Source of the DNA: Capitella teleta
Taxonomy: Eukaryota; Annelida; Polychaeta; Capitellidae
DNA: 64,000 nucleotides
Reading direction: 5' to 3'
Assembly (NCBI GenBank): GCA_000328365.1
Contig: KB306032.1
Span: forward strand, 33,809-97,808
A program made the translations under genes and the position numbers. The notes beneath the pieces were generated by a model. It saw nothing but the letters and a program-made list of their open reading frames with translations, had not been told where the DNA came from and searched no databases. Shown piece after piece: positions 37,739 to 49,600 of the stretch (the first letter of the stretch is position 1; each line of letters opens with the position of its first letter).

Positions 37739-38494
37739 TCATCTTTTCTGCTTTTGTTTTGCGTCTTCCCATGCTGTTTTCAACTGTTTTGACAAATCTC
37801 CTTGCTTCAATTGCCCTGTTGCTTGTTCCCCTGGAATTTAAGTCAAATAAATTAAAACGAGGTCACATAAATTACTGAAAAAGAGGAAGGATATCCTTTT
37901 TCTGAAACAAATTTTTTATATGTACACATTGATTTCTCAACTATAATTATTTTGTCTATTTTGTTCACCTCATTCTTATTATGCTGGAGTGAATCTCCTA
38001 TTTTTCAAAATTCTCTTGGATATTGTATGATGACACGAAATAAACTAAATAGCATTATTATTATTGCTTGGAAAATATTAAATTTGATCAAAATTGTGTA
38101 TTGTAATTAGCAATAAAAATTCTGAAAACTAATTACAAAATTTGAATTAGGGCATTTACAATGAGTATTCAAGCACGATTCATTGATACCAAAAGTAAGA
38201 ATTAACAATAAGATGATGAAACAATGCAAACAAAATTAGACTTGCTGTCAAGCACAGTATATAACAATTACATAAGCCATGCGAATAATCAACCAAGTCA
38301 AAAGAAAATTCACAATTGATTATTTTAGGAAATCTTACCGAGAGCTTTGCTCTTGAAGAATGCATACGCCGTGAGTTGAGCTGCTCTGCGCATCGCTTTT
38401 GTTTCTGCTAACTGGATAGAAAATAAATGAGAACAACGATTTTGCACTTGAGATTACGAACCTTATCAATTAATTGCCGTTCATTGGAGGCCAT
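37739..38494 (-). CDS. Predicted 60-residue basic helical protein
   Basis: Three exons with agreeing phases: 38462-38494, 38339-38411 and 37739-37815, giving 60 residues. It begins MASNERQLIDK, continues LAETKAMRRAAQLTAYAFFK and ends with a charged tail (LSKQLKTAWEDAKQKQKR). It is Lys/Ala/Gln-rich with heptad-like spacing, so probably helical. The third exon could use an acceptor six bases upstream, adding two residues. An acceptor (TTTATTTGCAG) lies just before the start codon, so a 5' untranslated exon is likely. Family not recognised. Its weakness is its short length; its strength is three consistent splice junctions. Confidence 0.55.
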
Positions 38495-38929
38495 GAAATA
38501 CCTGCAAATAAAGAGAATAGACTCAGTCGTGACAATTTCCAGAAATCTTTTACATGCTGCATAGCTAATGAAAAGAGACAAAGGAAGATCACAAGGGATT
38601 ATTAAAAACCCATTATTTTAATATTACAGGATTTACAGCAGAACCGTTAACAATTTTAAACCTAAAAACTAAGTAAAGTCAAAATGGATCCTGAATTTCT
38701 GATAGAAGGCTTGAAAATCAGTCTTCCAGAAGACAGAAAACAGATAGAAAACAGCTGCAAGAAAAACACCGTTTTCGTGGAGTAATTTGCAGAGGCAAAA
38801 CAGGCACCATTATTGACACAGCTTTTGCAATAATTTTTAAATATTAGCCAGGGTGGAGGCATACTGTATTTTGACCAAAATGAGACTTGCCCCAGCCTAT
38901 TTTATGAGACACCAGGGATATATACACAC

Positions 38930-39345
38930 CACACTATCTTGATTCAACTGTGATAGCACAGGGCCAGGGGTAACCCTTCTCTGTCAGATCCTGATTGTCC
39001 GTGGATCAGCCACAGGGTGTCAGGCCCGTGATGAGTCCACACTAATTTTACTCAAATGAGTTACCTCAGTTACAATTTTCAAGCAAATAATCCACACAAA
39101 AAAAAAGCATCCATACAGATTCTGGCAATTCTTGAAGGAGACGCAACCGATCCCAGACAAGTTTTAGATATACTGATTAACTAGTTTGATATCACCAAGG
39201 TCCAACTTTTAATATGGAAAATGCTGGCAGCCGCAAACGTCAAGGTAAGATATGATGTATTCATGTGAAAATTAGAAGGCTACTGTATTATTATTATTAT
39301 TGGTGAAAGGCGATTTTAATAAGCATAGGCGAGCTGTATATGGCG
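38930..39345 (-). repeat. Dispersed repeat, copy 3 (inverted)
   Basis: Blocks near 38930-39056 (GATCAGCC, GTCAGGCCC), 39198-39245 (ATCACCAAGGTCC, GGCAGCCGCAAAC) and 39288-39345 (TTGGTGAAAGGCGATTTTAA, GGCGAGCTGTATATGG) match, reverse-complemented and in colinear order, the repeat at 53370-53930. The spacers between the blocks are shorter here. Confidence 0.65.
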
Positions 39346-42192
39346 AAGAATATGCCGCATACTCTTGTGGCATTAGATAGGCCATGGCGAGGGGTGCTGA
39401 GGGATAGCGACTCTAAGTGAGTAACTTTTGTAAGTCTATTCTCAAGCTAGCTGACATACTACAGCGAGACAGGGCTCGTAGACCTCGCCCGATTTATATG
39501 TGCTATTCTCGAGCATAATTATCTGTCATTATCATCATTATCATCAAATGCGAGCAAAATATACTCAAAAGTAGTCGCACAAAATTCCATTCATGATCTA
39601 GAGTTCCACAGTAGTTCCACAGATGTCAGCAGTTCAGTAGCCTGCGTAAGCAGTGGGAAGGTGAAAACTGTATTAATCCGATTAGCTGACATACTACAGC
39701 GAGCCCAATGGGTCTCGCTGTACGGTAAACGCATTAAACTCCAGTTCGCAAACCACGATTTCTAGAATTCCACGCTTGTAATTATATTTATGAAGGCACC
39801 AGCGTCTGCAGAGCCATACCAGGTAGACGCTGGTACTAAATTTTGTTCGAAACCAGTACCATCAACCTACTTAAACTGGATCCGCAACGAAAAAAAGTGA
39901 CATTACAGGTTTCTCTCCGCTTTCCGATTGTTGTGTCACATGACCTGCTCTCCACGTGTTATAAATAAACCAGAGCACTGCGCCTGCGTAGTGCGAAGTA
40001 AACATACACGCATGCGCATACAATTTTCCCGCGCTAAGCAGTTCAACATGCGGCCTATATTCCCTTGCGGTTGCGCACGTAATTTTTACCAAGTCTTCAC
40101 AAAGGAATACGTATTAATTATTAAAACGCAATATTTTGTGCATCACCAATCAGTATATGAACAATTTTATTCATTTTCATTCGAAAGTCGTAAGAGAAGT
40201 TTGAGCGGGAAAGTGAAGCATGTGCGCTTGTTTACAATGCAGTGCGCATGCGCTGAGTGACGTCACTCGCAAAATGGCGTTTGTTTACTTCTTCACGAAG
40301 TGATATTTTGTTGCGGGTTTTAATTAATGTAAGTTCGACATGATGGTACTGGCTCATATTGTTTTTTCTCGGAGCATAAATATACCAGCTAACGTCTGGA
40401 GGGCTTAAACACAAGGATTTGTCGGGTAATATGTCTATATTTATCATACAATCGGCTGAGTGTGGAGCCTCGCTGCCAGTAGACGCAAAAAGAAGCGGTT
40501 TACCGTCGGGCGAGGTATACAGACCTCGCCCGAGAATCTGTGCTATGATCCGATGATCAGATTAATACGTGAATTTCACCCATATTATCGCTCATTTTGA
40601 CTGTCTGATTCGAATAGTAACCTCAAAATAAACCGAAGCGGCATCCTTGAAAAAGAAAATTGAAGCCTTGATTCCACCGACAATGAAGAACTTCAGTTTC
40701 GATTTCAAATTCCTTAAATCGGAAATGAAACCCGAAAAAAAATGAAACCCCACGTCGAGATTACTCAATGAAATGTTATCATTGGATTCCCTTGACCTCT
40801 GAACTGACCTATATAAATCAAATAGGTCAGGGATCAACTAATAAATTAAGCTGAATACCTAAAGAATCCACCATGCACGCTCATTTTTAACTCTAATAAT
40901 ATTTTTCGCGGTCATTCCTCTCAATCATGACCACAGGAATTAAAATAACTGTGTAGTACCCGGGGCAACTGGAAGAATAAGATGACCAATTTTGAACTTC
41001 ATTGATACAATCCCTAGAGGTCATGACCTCAGCAAGTAGGTCATGCGCATGCGTTTCAGGCGTCAGTCGGCCTCCAACTTCCGACAACGAAACCTTCCAT
41101 TTCTGACTCATTTTCTCTTGGAAAACGGTCGCAATTCCGGCTTCCATTTCTCTCGGAATACACGCAGAATTATCGTAGGTATTCTTTCCTATACTTTGTC
41201 TTACGTTAGTATACAATATATTGCAATGCGTTCTTTACAAGGCGGTTAGGTCGAATACAAGTACGCCTGCATTGCCATCATCATGACGATCATAATGATC
41301 GTGATGATTCATTTGACATCAATCCACTTATCATTAAAATCATTACGTTCATAAATCTAATGATTCCAATTATTTAACGATTCAATTATCTATATGTTAT
41401 TCAATTTGTATAGAGTGATAGTGAAGGAAACTCAATTATGTGCGACAGACCGACTCACTAAGAGTAAGACCCTTGAGACTGACTTAGCGACTGTGACACT
41501 CACACTGAGCTGCTGAGTGTGACTGACACTGGCACAATCACTGGTCATTGGTGGAGTAGTGAGTGGAATTAATATTATAATGATCATCACTATAATCCGA
41601 TACAAGCCATACATGACCAGTGGTGACTATAGTCTATAATACTAAAGACAGTATTATGAGTATAGTATCATATATCAATAATCATTTGATGTGTGTGTGT
41701 GTATCATTTATTTTATCAGATATATTAATAGTCTCGTTCCAAGATTCCTATTGCTATAAGGAGTCTTAAATAGTTATCGGCTTACATTATGATCATGCAT
41801 TTGGAAGAAGTTCGTTTTCACTGGTTTCGTTATGATCACCACATGCTTCTGGGAGGGAGAATATGCCGTTGAAACAATTTTTTACCGTTTCCCGTTTGAA
41901 AAATAAAAACAATGCTATTTCCTGTTTAATTTCTCTTCATTATTCGAATATTTTTTAAATAACTCGTAATCAGACATCAGTTGAGCTAAATTAGCCAGAA
42001 TTGCGCATCGACTAATTAAGGTGTTTACTTCCAATAGATGTGCATATTTTTTGTGTTCAAACGCAAGGTTGCGAGCGTAACGGATTTTTCATCAGTCGAT
42101 TTACTAATTTTTTGTAACCATGATCTTCACAGATTATGGCTACAGAATGCAATATACATAATGCTCAACTTGTCAACTGCTTATTAACAGCC

Positions 42193-42462
42193 ATGTTTTT
42201 CTTCTCGAACCGAACTCTGGTTCAGGTTACTGGTTAGGACCGAATCCCGCTGTAGTCGCGTAACCATATTCTGGTTCATGTCAAATCACACGAGACTTGG
42301 TTATGTTTATCTTGAAACAATGCTGAATGCTGTAGCATACAACCTCCACTGTGAGACTAGCGAGATCTCGTTTCATCTCTTGTGCTTTTTTTTTTCTTTT
42401 TTTTTTTCTTCCCGATTTTCTTTCACCTACTATATATAATCCTGTATATTTATTTATACGAA

Positions 42463-42537
<75 letters not shown>

Positions 42538-42600
42538 CTGTGACTGAGACTTGGTCCTTACCAGTAACCTGAACCAGAGTTTGGTTCGAGAAGAAAAACA
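42193..42600. mobile_element. MITE with 47-base inverted repeats and an ATT microsatellite
   Basis: The left arm (42194-42240, starting TGTTTTTCTTCTCGAACCGA) and right arm (42554-42600) are reverse complements over 47 bases with two mismatches. CAGCC flanks both sides (42188-42192 and 42601-42605), a likely 5-base target duplication. The interior is non-coding and contains 25 ATT units (42463-42537). Confidence 0.85.
42463..42537. repeat. (ATT)25 microsatellite
   Basis: Perfect trinucleotide array inside the MITE at 42193-42600. Confidence 0.97.
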
Positions 42601-42933
42601 CAGCCCAGGTTCAATCGAATATAGGGATGGGCTCACCAAGGCAACAGTCTCTCGCGATCCGAAAATATTGAGCAATATCGATATCGGTAGCCATGATTAT
42701 TGACTCGTTTAATTTTGGCTTTGGCCTTCACAAAAAACTGTGGCCTTCACAAGAATAGCTGGCCTGCGACCTCAAAGGCGATTCCTGAAAAAGTACGAAT
42801 TTAATAGACAGCACTTATGTGAGTTATGTCTCTCTGAAGAGTGAGCTACCTGCTTGTAGCACAATTTTCAATGTATTTTAACCAATGTATTGAATATGAT
42901 AGAATTATGTATAAAATGAAGTGGAGATATACT

Positions 42934-43430
42934 GTATTGCCCCGGTTAAAACTACACTCCCTATTACAACCACCCTTTTCAAACCAGGTATTGCATAATT
43001 GCATTCACCCCCACTTGCTAGCACCAAGTTATTTTTAGCACCAATCACTGTGCTTAATTTATCCCTTTAACTATTACAGCCCAGGGCAAGCATAGCTGCA
43101 GAAGGCTGTGTCAGCATGAACTTGTTTTGAACAAGTTGCTTACATTCACGAGAAGTTTCAAAAGGCAAAGCACATGACAACCTTCCATTTGTCAATTTCA
43201 CAAAGAGGCGAATTCCTTATCAGCGCAGGGTGGGGTCTTTTCCCTAACTGCATGAGCTGAAGTTTACATTGTACACTATCAACCATGAAATGGAAATGTA
43301 CAAACTTTGACTCACTGTCTTGTTCTGGTTAAAACTCCGCTCCCTATGACAACCCCACGCCACCTTTTTCAAAGCGGGTATTACGCCCCCACTAGCGCCA
43401 AGGTAAATTTAGCAACAATGACAGTGCTTG
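42934..43430 (+). repeat. Direct duplication of about 120 bases
   Basis: Segments 42934-43055 and 43312-43430 share blocks in the same order (GGTTAAAACT, CTCCCTAT, CAACC, TTTTTCAAA then GTATT, then CCCCCACT, GC-ACCAAG, AACAATGACAGTGCTT-like). Divergence is substantial, so the duplication is old. Confidence 0.6.
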
Positions 43431-44493
43431 CTCGCCTGTTCGTCAGCGGCGATCTCAGATCTGTATATGAGAATATTAAGACGGCATTCTGTCTATGTGC
43501 CTGCTTGCCATTTAACTGTTAAAGCCGTTTAAACCGATATCAGGCGTTACTTTATCGCACGCAGTTTTGACAGCGGAGGACGGAGGTACACGCTCAATGC
43601 TCAGCTCGAGTTGTGTGCTGTATAGGTCATCACTTTAATGCAACGCATATCACTGCTGCTAAAGACAGACACTAAATATAATGGTTATAACCCAAAGCAT
43701 TGAAGCATAAAACATACAAAGCCATGCAGGTTCTTCTACTAAGACTGTTGTTCTAGGCATTACATAACTATGGGCCATGTGCTGCTGATGCTCTTCCCGT
43801 GTGTTTACAAGGCGTAGTTTGTGGAGTGGGGATGTATTCGGAGGCAGGCTGACATTCTCTGCCTTAACACACTGTGGTTGTAAAAATGTAAATTAAACGA
43901 TTTTTACTTGTCATCCCTGCTTGCATTGAGTCATCAGGCAATGGCAAATGACTTATTTTAATATATTTGACGAAGGGAGAGCTATGAAACTGATAAAACC
44001 TGATTTGACAAGGCATTTATCCTTATTATGCCCAAACAACACATATATCTTCAGAAGAAAGCAAACCATATATTTGCTGAACATTAATACAAGGATGATC
44101 TGGTATGGAAAAGGTCGAGTGCACTTCTATAAATTATTTTTAGGAGTGTGCTTTTAACCCAGACTATACGGTACTTGGACTGCTATAGCCCTTCCTTGTG
44201 GGAGTGCTGTTCCTAGTACCGTACTAGTACTTACATGTAAGCTTGACAATATGGATTTAATAAATTTATTGCCTCAATCTGCCTAATTTTAATCAATGAC
44301 ACGGAGATACTGATTGATTCAAGGTGTGCACCAATATTAAATATTAAATAATAAACAATTCATTTTGTATAACGCAATATCCACCCAAGTGCTCAAAGCG
44401 CTGCCCATAAATCTCAAATATTATTTGAATTTATTTCCTTTGTTATAAGATCCCCATTTCATGTCCTGAACTAAGAGACTGTACTTAGGTATG

Positions 44494-44571
44494 TAGTGAC
44501 CCAGGGGAATCAAACCCCTTAATTACCTTCGGATTGAAAGTCCAATGCTCTGCCACTGAGCCATGCAGGCA
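44494..44571 (-). pseudogene. tRNA-like remnant
   Basis: The minus strand shows a D arm (GCTCAGTGGCAGAGC), a seven-base anticodon loop CTTTCAA with anticodon TTC (Glu) on a TTGGA/TCCGA stem, and a T arm with an AGGGG/CCCCT stem around TTTGATT. The acceptor arms do not pair and the variable region is too long. This fits a tRNA pseudogene or the tRNA-derived head of a SINE rather than a working tRNA. Confidence 0.5.
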
Positions 44572-46623
44572 ACATGGATAACCTTGGCTCAACCAATTCA
44601 GACATCGGATAATTGATGCGAAAGTGCTTGGTACAAATTTCATATAGTATGTTGAATAACCTGTGTTATGCTAACGTAACAACAGTGACACATGAGGATG
44701 TGAGCTGACTTCTTCACTCATTCAATTTCTCTCATTTCTTCTTCCTCTGACCCTCTTCTCTCCCTTGAGTGGAGGTGGCAGCACTTGTGATGCTGAAGTT
44801 CAATCTCTGCTTTAATCAGCTTCATTTGCACATTCCTCAGCTCTCTCTCTAGCTTAGTAGCTATGAATGATCCTACGCACTTTTACAAATACTGAATTAG
44901 CTGCGCCTGATTCTGCAATCAGTTATGTCCTAAATGCATGATCCTGATATTTTGATTACGTAATAGACCTATTATCTTCGCTTCTCAAATCTGACTAGTA
45001 ATTTGAGGATGTTGGCAAATAGCCAAGAGTTCTAGCTTAATGTGTTTTCAAGACAAGACAGCAGAACATTTGCATCGTTGACAATGAAATTGGTCCAAAG
45101 TTCAATGCAAGAAACTTGAAAGAAAGTTTCCTGTTCATCCTTCCTAAAAAGTGTTGTTGTTTTTTTGTTTTTTTTTTTGTTTTTTCTCTCTTGCAATATA
45201 TCTCAGGGCTTACATGGAGTGGGACATGTATTGGCTAAGCAATAAATCCCCTGCCGCTAAATTGGAGTCTGTCCTCATCAGGGAAGTTAATGTTTTGCCC
45301 GTAAATATGTGGAGACAAGCGAGCAAGATGAATTATGCCCGAGGGATCGAGCATTTCACTCTCTCAATGATATCTGAGGGATGCTGTCATTTGGCATGGA
45401 TCACTGTACGTTGGTGGTTGGGCTGCCTGGGTGGGATAAGAGCCTACCTGTTCTCCATTCTTGAGTGGGATTTCCAATTGGCGAAAAATAACTGCGGGGG
45501 AGGAGTTGCTGCTCTTGATAGGGGATGGTTCCTGAGCCTTTGAGATATTGATTTTTCTATTTTAAGGAGAGCTAAACGTTACACGTATGCACGTTACAAT
45601 GTTGTTACAATGTCTCAGGTAGCATGCTCACTTGCTTAAGTTGTATTTGAAGTTTTGTCCTATTCGATGTAAAAGCAAAAACTGAGCAGGAATGTCTAGA
45701 CGGCCAATGGGAATGTATTGTGCATACCAACCATTACAATTTACAAAGCTTTTATATGTAATGACAGCTTCGAAATCTACAGTTTTATTTGCATATAAAG
45801 GACGCCCATCAGCTTGTACAGCTTCCTGCTTGGCATTTATAATTCAACCATTCTACCGTAATCCTTATGAAGTCACTGGAAACTCAGGCCTGTAATTATT
45901 CCCTGCAACCCTCGTGTTACATAGCATAATCATTACATAATTTCTAATACGATAATGCGCTTTTTACGGCCATGTTTTCATCGTATTGGGATGTAGGCCA
46001 TTCGGATTCGGCTTCACATAGAATTGCGGTTAAGTCGTATTCACCTTAATGATGTTTCGGTGAATTCCAGCATGCAGGAGAATGCATGTGTTTGGGGTTT
46101 ATTAGACTCTACATTCATCAATCATAAAATACACAGGCTGCTGCACTTATTTTATGAATAGAAAATATCCCGCTATAATTTTAACTAAAAACATGGCAGT
46201 CGCGCCGAGGACAGCGCTGCTGTTGCAACTAGTGCAACAGCCTGCACAGCAGTGTCCACGCAGTGTACAGCTTTCTGATAAATGGCGCTTAACCGCAGAG
46301 TACAATATGTTACCCGTGCTGAATCTATCCATGCCATGAATAATTCTGTAAAGCATGCTTCTATGACTGACTGCTGTTCGTTATATTGAGGTTATTTCCG
46401 GCCGGCCTTACTAGGGTTTTAATTTGGTGGATTATCGATTATTTGTGTTGTTTTTGTCAACTATTTTGGGCCTTGTGTCGTCTTAGGTCTGTGTATGCCA
46501 ACTAATTGAGTTATTTATCGTACTCTCGAATGATTTTCTTGCTGTTATACAATATTGCATAATGTTTAAAACTTTCTTTCTTTTTCTTTCAGTTTTGAAA
46601 ACTAAAATTTCGTCAAAATCACA

Positions 46624-49600
46624 ATGGAGTCTGGAGGTGAGATTGGATGTTTCTTTGTTTTCTTCTCTTCAAGACTGAATTTTTGTTCTCTTGTAAAAAT
46701 ATTATCAGTATTGCCAGTATGGAGTTCCCTCAAGCTGCTTTTAAATTTCTCGAATCTTCTGAAGAAAAAGGTGTTAAGTCACTTAACTACTACTCAGTAA
46801 TAATATCCTAGTTGTTACTATTCCAGTGGTTTGTCTGACACAAGACCTTTCATGTTTTATGACCCCATTTTCCAGTCGATGCAATTGTTATCCTGCTTGG
46901 TTTACAACTATTCTCCCTCGTAAACAATATTTATATTTTTCTCTTCTCGTTACTTGCTATAAAAAGTACTTCTGAACACATGATGATATTGTTACTGTAT
47001 TTAGGCCACTCAGAACGAAGTGCTCTCTCCATCGCAGATATCAAGCACTCTTCATCTGTTGATGAGAGCTCTAAATTGAAATTCTGCTCAATTAACATTA
47101 ATACTCTGAATATGTATGCAGCTGTATACATTACTAGAATACAGGAAGGAACACTCATCTTATTACTTCGATTACTGTGGTGAACTTTATGAAAAACCGG
47201 TTGCACTTGAAGTTCCCATGAGGTCTGAGCTCGTTTCATACACTTGATGCAGAACCACACCTTCATGTCAATAGCAGCTCTTATGGGAAACTTGTGGATC
47301 CTGAAGTAATTTTATATGGGCTAGCGAGACTGGATTCTTTTCAGATTCTAAAATCTTATTATCTCTGAGAGAGATATTGCATTTGCTGGTGATATTGATG
47401 AAGTCTTGCTTCACCAGTTCGCTTACACATGGTACGCGCACTGTGTTTGCGCTAAGTGTGCTCAGAAGCATCTCAAGTGCTTCATCAGGATGTGTTCTCT
47501 TCACTTGTGAGATTGATGTTTATTCACAGAGAATGACGTCTAATGCACTTGCAAGGGAATCATGCAGTTCTGAATCAAACCCATCATTTATTTGGGTTAG
47601 AGGGAGTTTTGAGGGGTTGAGCGGTCAGTTTGCTCTCCTGGCCACTGAGCCTTTGAAATCAGCCACTGGTGATTCATTAAGTCTGCTATTGTGAGGAGCT
47701 TTCAGGTCCCATATCAAGTTATTAGGCCCTAAGAGGTCTCAGAATGACTATGTTTGGCTCTCATTAATATTAAGTATCATGAGTTTCATGTAAAATGCAT
47801 TTAATATGAATATTTTTACAATTGGAATGGTATAAAATGCGTTTGATTTTTGCAGAGGAGATTGTTATGACGCCCACCAAGAGTGGTAAAACGACCACGA
47901 TTAAGATTGCAAAAGTACGTCGACAGCAATTGGACGAAACGCAGGTCGCTCACAAAGCTGGAGGTCAACACTCCGGATTGGTCATTAACAAACAAGGAGG
48001 TCAGTGGATCTATAACTAGGTCAATCAGGGGTGCATGTGACATACTTACAGCTGCTTCCCAAGATTATGGTCCCCCACAGCTCCAACTGGAGTTCAAATG
48101 CTTCCTTGTCGATCAGAAATCAGGAAAACACGTTCCGGTGAGAAAAATTTGTTTGGCTTTGTTGTTTTTTTGTTTTTTTTTTTTTTTTACCTCTTTATTT
48201 AATTTTAATTTCATTATTCCTTACAGGAGAGCAGAATTTTGAAATTCTGGTTTTCACAAGATACTGATTATCTGGATAAAGTAACTGGGGCATACGAGTT
48301 CTTCAAAGAGCTGGTCAAACCAGATCAATTCCCAAGAGGTTAGTCAGGGTGAAACTATTATATTTTTAGAATAATTCATTTCATTACAATTCTACAGATT
48401 ATGTTGGTTTCATCAAGCGTGTCATGAAACAAGTACAGAATCCAAAATATCTGGCCATCAAAAAAGTAGATGTTGACCTAATGCAACTGGAAGATCAACA
48501 AGCTCCGCCCGCAAGCCCAGGTTTGTGTCATTGTTTAACTTTTATAATCAAAATCATCATCATATAATTGCTGAGATGCTGAAATATGGTCTTGGGCACC
48601 CTTAACGCTTTTGCAAAGAAATTTCATCAAGGTTCACTTCTTGCTATTATTTTGTGAAGTACGAACAAAAATTAAATCTTGATCTAATTTAGACTAATTT
48701 TGGAAATCTTCTTGAATGGCTGGCTTGGATTTGTTTTTAGCAATGAAATCAGTTAGTAATGAAGTTGGTAAGCTGTTGATTGTTCATTAACACTCTTGTT
48801 AAGGCTTTAATTACTTACTTGGATGTCTTAATACGCTTCCCTTGTTTGCATAATTATGTAATTTGAAACTCCTCCCACATTTGTTATGCGCACTTTGTGT
48901 TGATTCCTGGTTTTTTTGGTGCACAATCGAAGAAATTTATGTGAAACCCAATTTTTAATATTTCTTCTTTTTTTTTCTTCTTTTTTTTGGTGCATTTTGT
49001 ATAAAAGCACAAAAGAGCTTCGAAAACTACTTCTCATTTTTATTTTATTTTAAAGTTTCTGTATTTCAATATCAAAAAGCTGCTTTTGTTTTTTTGTTTT
49101 TTTTTTTTTCCTAACAATTTCATTTTATAAATATGTAAATATAATTATGATTCATCTCATCTTAATATGCACATATAGGAACCCTCATTAGAGCGGGTTG
49201 TGGATGGAAAATGGCTGTGCACACTAAGGGTATTCCGATGATTTAAACAATTTGTTTTTCTCTCATTTATTATATTCCATTTCCTGGTGACAGCAACATA
49301 TTCAATTGAATATTACAAATATTTCTCTTTGTGTACATGAATCTTATTCCTTCTATTTTTCCCCTACTTCTTTTTTCCTCCTTGGATTTCTAGGAATCAC
49401 TGACACTGGAGGTAGGATTTTTCCCGACGTGCATGCGGATGTTGTGGTTCTTGTCCATTACCCTTTTTAACCTTTTTTATTTGTCCTAATTTATTTATTT
49501 ATTATGATTTATCTCAATCTTTATCTTCATTTAATTTTCACAAAAATGGGAAACGATTAATTGAATTTTTAAGTAAATTATTTTTAGAAATTACAAAGAT

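Larger units (their letters stand above)
38495..46623. other. Eight-kilobase repeat-rich spacer
   Basis: No gene was recognised. It contains an inverted copy of a dispersed repeat (38930-39345), inverted GACCTCGCCCGA motifs (39480 and 40520), a MITE with an ATT array (42193-42600), a direct duplication (42934-43055 and 43312-43430) and a tRNA-like remnant (44494-44571). The open frames at 40893-41216 and 45151-45543 look non-coding. A 5' untranslated exon of the downstream gene probably starts near 46591 after CTTTTTCTTTCAG. Confidence 0.55.

Noticed and set aside
40893-41216. 107-codon minus-strand open frame
   Set aside because: Composition is borderline coding, but no domain, splice partner or neighbour supports it.
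42351-42572. Open frames reading poly-Leu, poly-Ile or poly-Asn
   Set aside because: These are translations of the ATT microsatellite.
44494-44571. Functional tRNA-Glu
   Set aside because: The acceptor arms do not pair and the variable region is too long, so it is kept only as a tRNA-like remnant.
45151-45543. 130-codon open frame with an acceptor-like lead-in
   Set aside because: It starts in a T-run, has many Trp and Cys, and shows no similarity to any family I know; no partner exon was found.
46931-47694. Open frames on both strands inside intron 1 of the phosphorylase-fold gene
   Set aside because: Overlapping frames on opposite strands with no recognisable motif and no consistent splice signals.
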